In this document: in pieces, positions 60,821 through 64,000 of the stretch
How the letters are laid out: every line of letters starts with the position of its first letter
Position numbering within the stretch: the stretch's first letter is position 1
Source: an uncultured Chromatiaceae bacterium
Lineage (GTDB): Bacteria > Pseudomonadota > Gammaproteobacteria > Enterobacterales > Alteromonadaceae
Assembly (NCBI GenBank): GCA_937978655.1
Contig: CALJUX010000037.1
Coordinates: 62,001 to 126,000 of the forward strand
Length of the DNA stretch: 64,000 nucleotides
Reading direction: 5' to 3'
Made by a program: the position numbers and the translations under genes
Notes under the pieces: generated by a model
Seen by the model: only the letters and a program-made list of their open reading frames with translations
Told to the model about the DNA's origin: nothing
Database searches by the model: none

Positions 60821-61088
60821 ATTCCGCCCCTATTCCTGCTTTTGGTGAAATACATCCTGCTGTGCACCGACCAGCCGCAAATTCACTGCCACAGACCAAG
60901 GTTTACGGTACAATCAGCGCCAAATTCTAATGAAGCAGCGACTCATGGTTTATCGAAGATAAATGATGATTTCGAATGCTTTCGATAATAAGATATACCC
61001 AAATTTTTGCAGATTTGGTCAGGCAGACAACACCGCCAGATCTGCAAGGAAGAAGGGTATAAACACCAATGTCCCAACAGGAGGCTTT
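60821..61088 (+). other. Leader and upstream region of kbl
   Basis: No gene is supported; an open frame from 60963 merely runs into kbl in frame. The stretch contains the palindromic element at 60994-61061 and the kbl ribosome site GGAGG at 61080-61084. I could not pick a convincing sigma-70 promoter. Confidence 0.5.
60994..61061 (+). repeat. Nested palindromic element in kbl leader
   Basis: Outer arms TATACCC (60994-61000) and GGGTATA (61055-61061) enclose inner arms TTGCAGATTTGG (61007-61018) and CCAGATCTGCAA (61036-61047), which pair along 12 bases with one G-U. The 68-base unit resembles from memory the TATACCC...GGGTATA palindromic repeats scattered in enterobacterial and related genomes, so it may be a MITE-like insertion. 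If transcribed it would form a long hairpin in the kbl leader. Confidence 0.65.
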
Positions 61089-62285
61089 ATGCGCAATTCC
61101 GCGTTCCTCAGCCATATCCAGCACCAAATCGATGACGTCAAAGCCGAAGGCCTGTACAAAGGCGAGCGGATCATCACGTCGCAGCAATTCTCTGATGTCA
61201 CAGTCAATGGCGAGCAGGTTTTAAACTTCTGTGCCAACAACTACTTAGGCTTAGCCAATTCACCAGAACTGATTGCTGCGGCGCAGCAAGGCCTCGACAG
61301 CCATGGTTTTGGTGTGGCCTCAGTGCGGTTTATCTGCGGTACTCAGGATATTCACAAAACCTTAGAAGCGCGTATCAGTGCGTTTTTAGGCACTGAAGAC
61401 ACCATTTTGTATTCGAGCTGCTTTGACGCCAACGGCGGTTTATTTGAAACTATTTTAGGCGCCGAAGATGCAGTGATCTCCGATGCACTGAATCACGCTT
61501 CTATTATCGATGGCGTTCGCTTGTGTAAAGCCAAACGGTATCGTTATGCCAACAACGACATGGCGGAATTAGAAGCCCAGTTACAACAAGCCGATGCCGA
61601 TGGTGCACGCTTTAAACTGATCGCCACCGACGGTGTATTCTCGATGGACGGCGTCATTGCCGACCTCAAAGCCATTTGTGATTTAGCCGACAAATACAAT
61701 GCCTTAGTGATGGTCGATGACAGCCATGCCGTCGGTTTTGTTGGTAAAAACGGTCGCGGCACTCATGAATACTGCGACGTGTTAGACCGCGTCGACATCA
61801 TCACCGGGACTTTGGGCAAAGCCTTAGGCGGTGCCTCCGGCGGTTATACCTCAGGCAAAAAAGAAATCATCGAGTGGCTCAGACAGCGGTCGCGGCCATA
61901 TCTGTTTTCGAACAGTCTGGCTCCTTCTATTGTCACCGCGTCGATCAAAGTGCTCGACATGCTGGCGCAAGGCGACGCGCTCAGAGCTAAACTCTGGGAT
62001 AACGCGGCCTATTTCCGCGAACAGATGACCGCAGCAGGTTTTACCCTGGCTGGTAAAGACCATGCGATTATTCCGGTGATGCTGGGCGATGCCAAAGTTG
62101 CCGGTGAATTTGCCCGCCGCATGCTGGAGCAAGGCGTCTATGTAGTCGGCTTCTCGTTCCCGGTGGTGCCAAAAGGCCAGGCGCGTATTCGCACGCAAAT
62201 TTCGGCGGCACACAGTAAAGCGCAGCTGGATAAAGCCATTGCCGCTTTTATCCGCACCGGTAAAGACATGGGCGTGATTTCTTAA
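61089..62285 (+). CDS. kbl: 2-amino-3-ketobutyrate CoA ligase
   Basis: A 398-residue PLP enzyme of the alpha-oxoamine synthase family, converting 2-amino-3-ketobutyrate and CoA to glycine and acetyl-CoA. The PLP lysine is in TGTLGKALGGASGGY, the Asp in VDDSHAVGFVG, and FCANNYLGLANSPELI marks the N-terminal part. The start at 61089 follows GGAGG and gives the same length as E. coli Kbl (398). The frame open from 60963 is leader. It is co-transcribed with tdh 9 bases downstream; together they degrade threonine. Confidence 0.98.
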   Translation: MRNSAFLSHIQHQIDDVKAEGLYKGERIITSQQFSDVTVNGEQVLNFCANNYLGLANSPELIAAAQQGLDSHGFGVASVRFICGTQDIHKTLEARISAFLGTEDTILYSSCFDANGGLFETILGAEDAVISDALNHASIIDGVRLCKAKRYRYANNDMAELEAQLQQADADGARFKLIATDGVFSMDGVIADLKAICDLADKYNALVMVDDSHAVGFVGKNGRGTHEYCDVLDRVDIITGTLGKALGGASGGYTSGKKEIIEWLRQRSRPYLFSNSLAPSIVTASIKVLDMLAQGDALRAKLWDNAAYFREQMTAAGFTLAGKDHAIIPVMLGDAKVAGEFARRMLEQGVYVVGFSFPVVPKGQARIRTQISAAHSKAQLDKAIAAFIRTGKDMGVIS

Positions 62286-62294
62286 GGTATCCAT

Positions 62295-63320
62295 ATGAAA
62301 GCATTAGCGAAATTAAAAGCAGAACCGGGTATTTGGCAAACCGAAGTGCCGATGCCGGAAGTTGGGCCGAACGACGTTTTAATCAAAATCAAAAAGACTG
62401 CCATTTGTGGCACTGACGTCCATATCTATAAATGGGACGACTGGGCGCAAAAAACCATTCCGCATGGCATGGTGGTGGGTCATGAATACGTCGGTGTAGT
62501 CGTTGGCATGGGCTCAGAAGTGCGCGGTTTTGCTGTCGGTGACCGCGTCTCCGGCGAAGGCCATTTAGTCTGTGGCCATTGCCGCAACTGTCGCGCTGGT
62601 CGGGTGCATTTGTGCCGCAACACTATTGGTGTGGGCGTGAACCGCCAGGGTTCTTTTGCTGAATATCTGGTGATCCCGGCCTTTAACGCTTTTAAAATTC
62701 CGGACAATATCCCGGATAATATCGCCGCCATTTTTGACCCGTTCGGCAATGCCGTGCATACCACGCTGTCGTTTGATTTAGTCGGCGAAGATGTGCTCAT
62801 CACCGGCGCCGGCCCGATTGGCATTATGGCGGTGGCTGTCGCGCGTCATGTGGGCGCCCGCCATATTGTCATCACCGACGTCAATCCGTTCCGGCTCGAG
62901 CTCGCCATGAAAATGGGCGCCACCCGCGCCGTGGACGTCAGTAAACAGAATCTGACTGATGTGATGGCCGAATTGGGCATGACCGAGGGCTTTGATGTTG
63001 GTTTAGAGATGTCCGGTGTGCCTTCGGCGTTCCGTTCTATGCTCGACACCATCAACCACGGCGGTAAGATTGCGATGCTCGGTATTCCACCATCGGATAT
63101 GGCGGTAGACTGGAATAAAGTGATTTTTAAAGGCTTGGTGATTAAAGGCATTTATGGCCGCGAAATGTTCGAGACCTGGTACAAGATGGCGAGCCTCATT
63201 CAATCCGGTCTGGACTTAACGCCAATCGTCACCCACGAAATGCCGGTCGCTGAATTCCAGCAAGGCTTTGACATTATGTGTTCAGGCCAGAGTGGTAAAG
63301 TGGTGCTGAACTGGGAGTAG
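62295..63320 (+). CDS. tdh: L-threonine 3-dehydrogenase
   Basis: A 341-residue zinc-dependent medium-chain dehydrogenase oxidising threonine to 2-amino-3-ketobutyrate, the substrate of Kbl. The catalytic zinc region reads KTAICGTDVHIYKWD and GHEYVGVV, structural-zinc cysteines lie in CGHCRNCRAGRVHLC, and the NAD loop is ITGAGPIGIMAVAVARHVGA. Length is identical to E. coli Tdh (341). It is the second gene of the kbl-tdh operon and is followed by a hairpin. Confidence 0.99.
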   Translation: MKALAKLKAEPGIWQTEVPMPEVGPNDVLIKIKKTAICGTDVHIYKWDDWAQKTIPHGMVVGHEYVGVVVGMGSEVRGFAVGDRVSGEGHLVCGHCRNCRAGRVHLCRNTIGVGVNRQGSFAEYLVIPAFNAFKIPDNIPDNIAAIFDPFGNAVHTTLSFDLVGEDVLITGAGPIGIMAVAVARHVGARHIVITDVNPFRLELAMKMGATRAVDVSKQNLTDVMAELGMTEGFDVGLEMSGVPSAFRSMLDTINHGGKIAMLGIPPSDMAVDWNKVIFKGLVIKGIYGREMFETWYKMASLIQSGLDLTPIVTHEMPVAEFQQGFDIMCSGQSGKVVLNWE

Positions 63321-63343
63321 GGCAGCCTGCTTCGATATTGAAC

Positions 63344-63372
63344 ACGCCGGCCTTGTGCCGGCGTTGTTGTGT
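63344..63372 (+). terminator. tdh terminator
   Basis: ACGCCGGC (63344-63351) pairs with GCCGGCGT (63357-63364) around a 5-base loop, followed by TGTTGTGTT. It may also serve the convergent channel gene. Confidence 0.75.
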
Positions 63373-63399
63373 TGGTGGCCAAATATCAACAGCTGCTGG

Positions 63400-64000
63400 C
63401 TAAAAATGCCACTTCAGCAACAAGTTGACGTTGTTCTCGTGGCTTTTGAGCTGCGAGCTGTCGGTTACACCGAACTTATGCCGCCACCAGACATATTCCA
63501 CACCGAGCCAGACCTGGCTCCGGCCTTGCCATAGATTACTTGCCAGCCACTTGAACTGCGAGGTCCAGTTAAAGTTGGCGTGCTGATCCACGCTGCCACT
63601 GGCCCAGTCGATAAAGCCGTCGTACAAAAATTGCTGCCCGCCAAGCTGAAAGGGCGCGCCCCAAACCAAAGTTGCTTGCCAGTTATCGGCGAGCTGTTCG
63701 TTATTGCGCCGGTAAAAATTCAGCTGAGTGAATTTCAGGCCGGGGATCGCCAAATCAAGCCCAACGCCGTACAGCAAATTAGTCCGCAGCGATGACATTT
63801 CGAGATGGCTTGCCAGCAACACATCTTTAATCAGGCCGCCTGGACTCTCCAGCCAGCCGTTTTTGCCAAGGCTAAAGCGCGGCTGTAGTTCAGCGTAGTT
63901 ACTGTGCTGGCCGTTGGCGTATTTCATATGATCAAGGAAGAAAAAACTGTCGCCCCAACTGGTGGCGGCGGCATGTTCAATGGTCAGCACCTGACGGTTC
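63400..64000 (-). CDS. Tsx/OmpK-like outer-membrane channel, partial
   Basis: The C-terminal 200 residues of an outer-membrane barrel resembling the nucleoside-specific channel Tsx and Vibrio OmpK. The gene enters from the right edge, so its signal peptide and start are not in the window; the frame stays open to 64000 (a GTG at 63990 is internal). Family-like segments are LTIEHAAATSWGDSFFFLDH near the N-terminal side, FYRRNNEQLADNWQATLVWG, and the C terminus VNLLLKWHF ending in Phe, the barrel-insertion signal. A nucleoside-uptake role is inferred from the family only. Confidence 0.8.
   Translation of the reverse strand, partial: NRQVLTIEHAAATSWGDSFFFLDHMKYANGQHSNYAELQPRFSLGKNGWLESPGGLIKDVLLASHLEMSSLRTNLLYGVGLDLAIPGLKFTQLNFYRRNNEQLADNWQATLVWGAPFQLGGQQFLYDGFIDWASGSVDQHANFNWTSQFKWLASNLWQGRSQVWLGVEYVWWRHKFGVTDSSQLKSHENNVNLLLKWHF

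Noticed and set aside
60963..61088. In-frame upstream extension of Kbl
   Set aside because: Covers the palindromic leader; GGAGG and exact family length support 61089.

Overview
The window is a gene-dense chromosomal segment of a gammaproteobacterium. The order of the conserved blocks is mraZ to ftsZ-lpxC, dciA/M23 peptidase-secA-mutT, yacG-zapD-coaE-pilD-pilC-pilB-pilA-nadC, ampD-ampE, pdhR-aceE-aceF-lpd and kbl-tdh. This order, together with LpoA, DolP, DiaA and PdhR, points to the Alteromonadales/Chromatiaceae side of the class. My best guess is a Rheinheimera-like organism; this is inference from gene order and protein style, with no database search. I see no prophage, insertion sequence, CRISPR array or tRNA.

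Left part (1-21 kb), accessory and envelope genes: a pair of Rnk/GreA C-terminal-like proteins; two tandem paralogous sensor kinases with exported TPR domains; pyrC; a divergent CHASE-PAS sensor kinase overlapping a DUF599 membrane protein; the dolP-diaA-yraN-lpoA group read leftward with rsmI divergent; a small outer-membrane barrel; the RNase P RNA gene; a secreted CocE/NonD-type hydrolase; and an RND pump followed by its adaptor.

Middle (21-39 kb): the complete division and cell wall (dcw) cluster mraZ-rsmH-ftsL-ftsI-murE-murF-mraY-murD-ftsW-murG-murC-ddlB-ftsQ-ftsA-ftsZ, mostly joined by 4-base ATGA overlaps, then lpxC with its own promoter and terminator. A TTGACA/TAAACT promoter followed by GTGG repeats spaced 10 bases apart marks the MraZ-controlled start. 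No terminator is visible between mraZ and ftsZ, so lipid II synthesis, septal transpeptidation and Z-ring genes are probably co-transcribed.

Right part (39-64 kb): dciA divergent from an M23 peptidase that sits in the place secM has in E. coli, then secA and mutT. A leftward block follows, carrying type IV pilus assembly genes (pilA with a good sigma-54 promoter match, then pilB, pilC, pilD), coaE, zapD and yacG. nadC and a retropepsin-like gene lie upstream, and ampD-ampE diverge from them. The pyruvate dehydrogenase operon is preceded by two PdhR-type operators and an unexplained perfect palindrome. kbl-tdh (threonine catabolism) follows a palindromic leader element, and a Tsx/OmpK-like channel gene runs off the right edge.

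Most of the window is well-known housekeeping DNA. The less explained parts are the tandem TPR kinases, several inverted-repeat elements (12489-12551, 25007-25036 inside murE, 53772-53789, 60994-61061), the triple repeat directly before lpd, and a reverse-oriented MraZ-box-like cluster.
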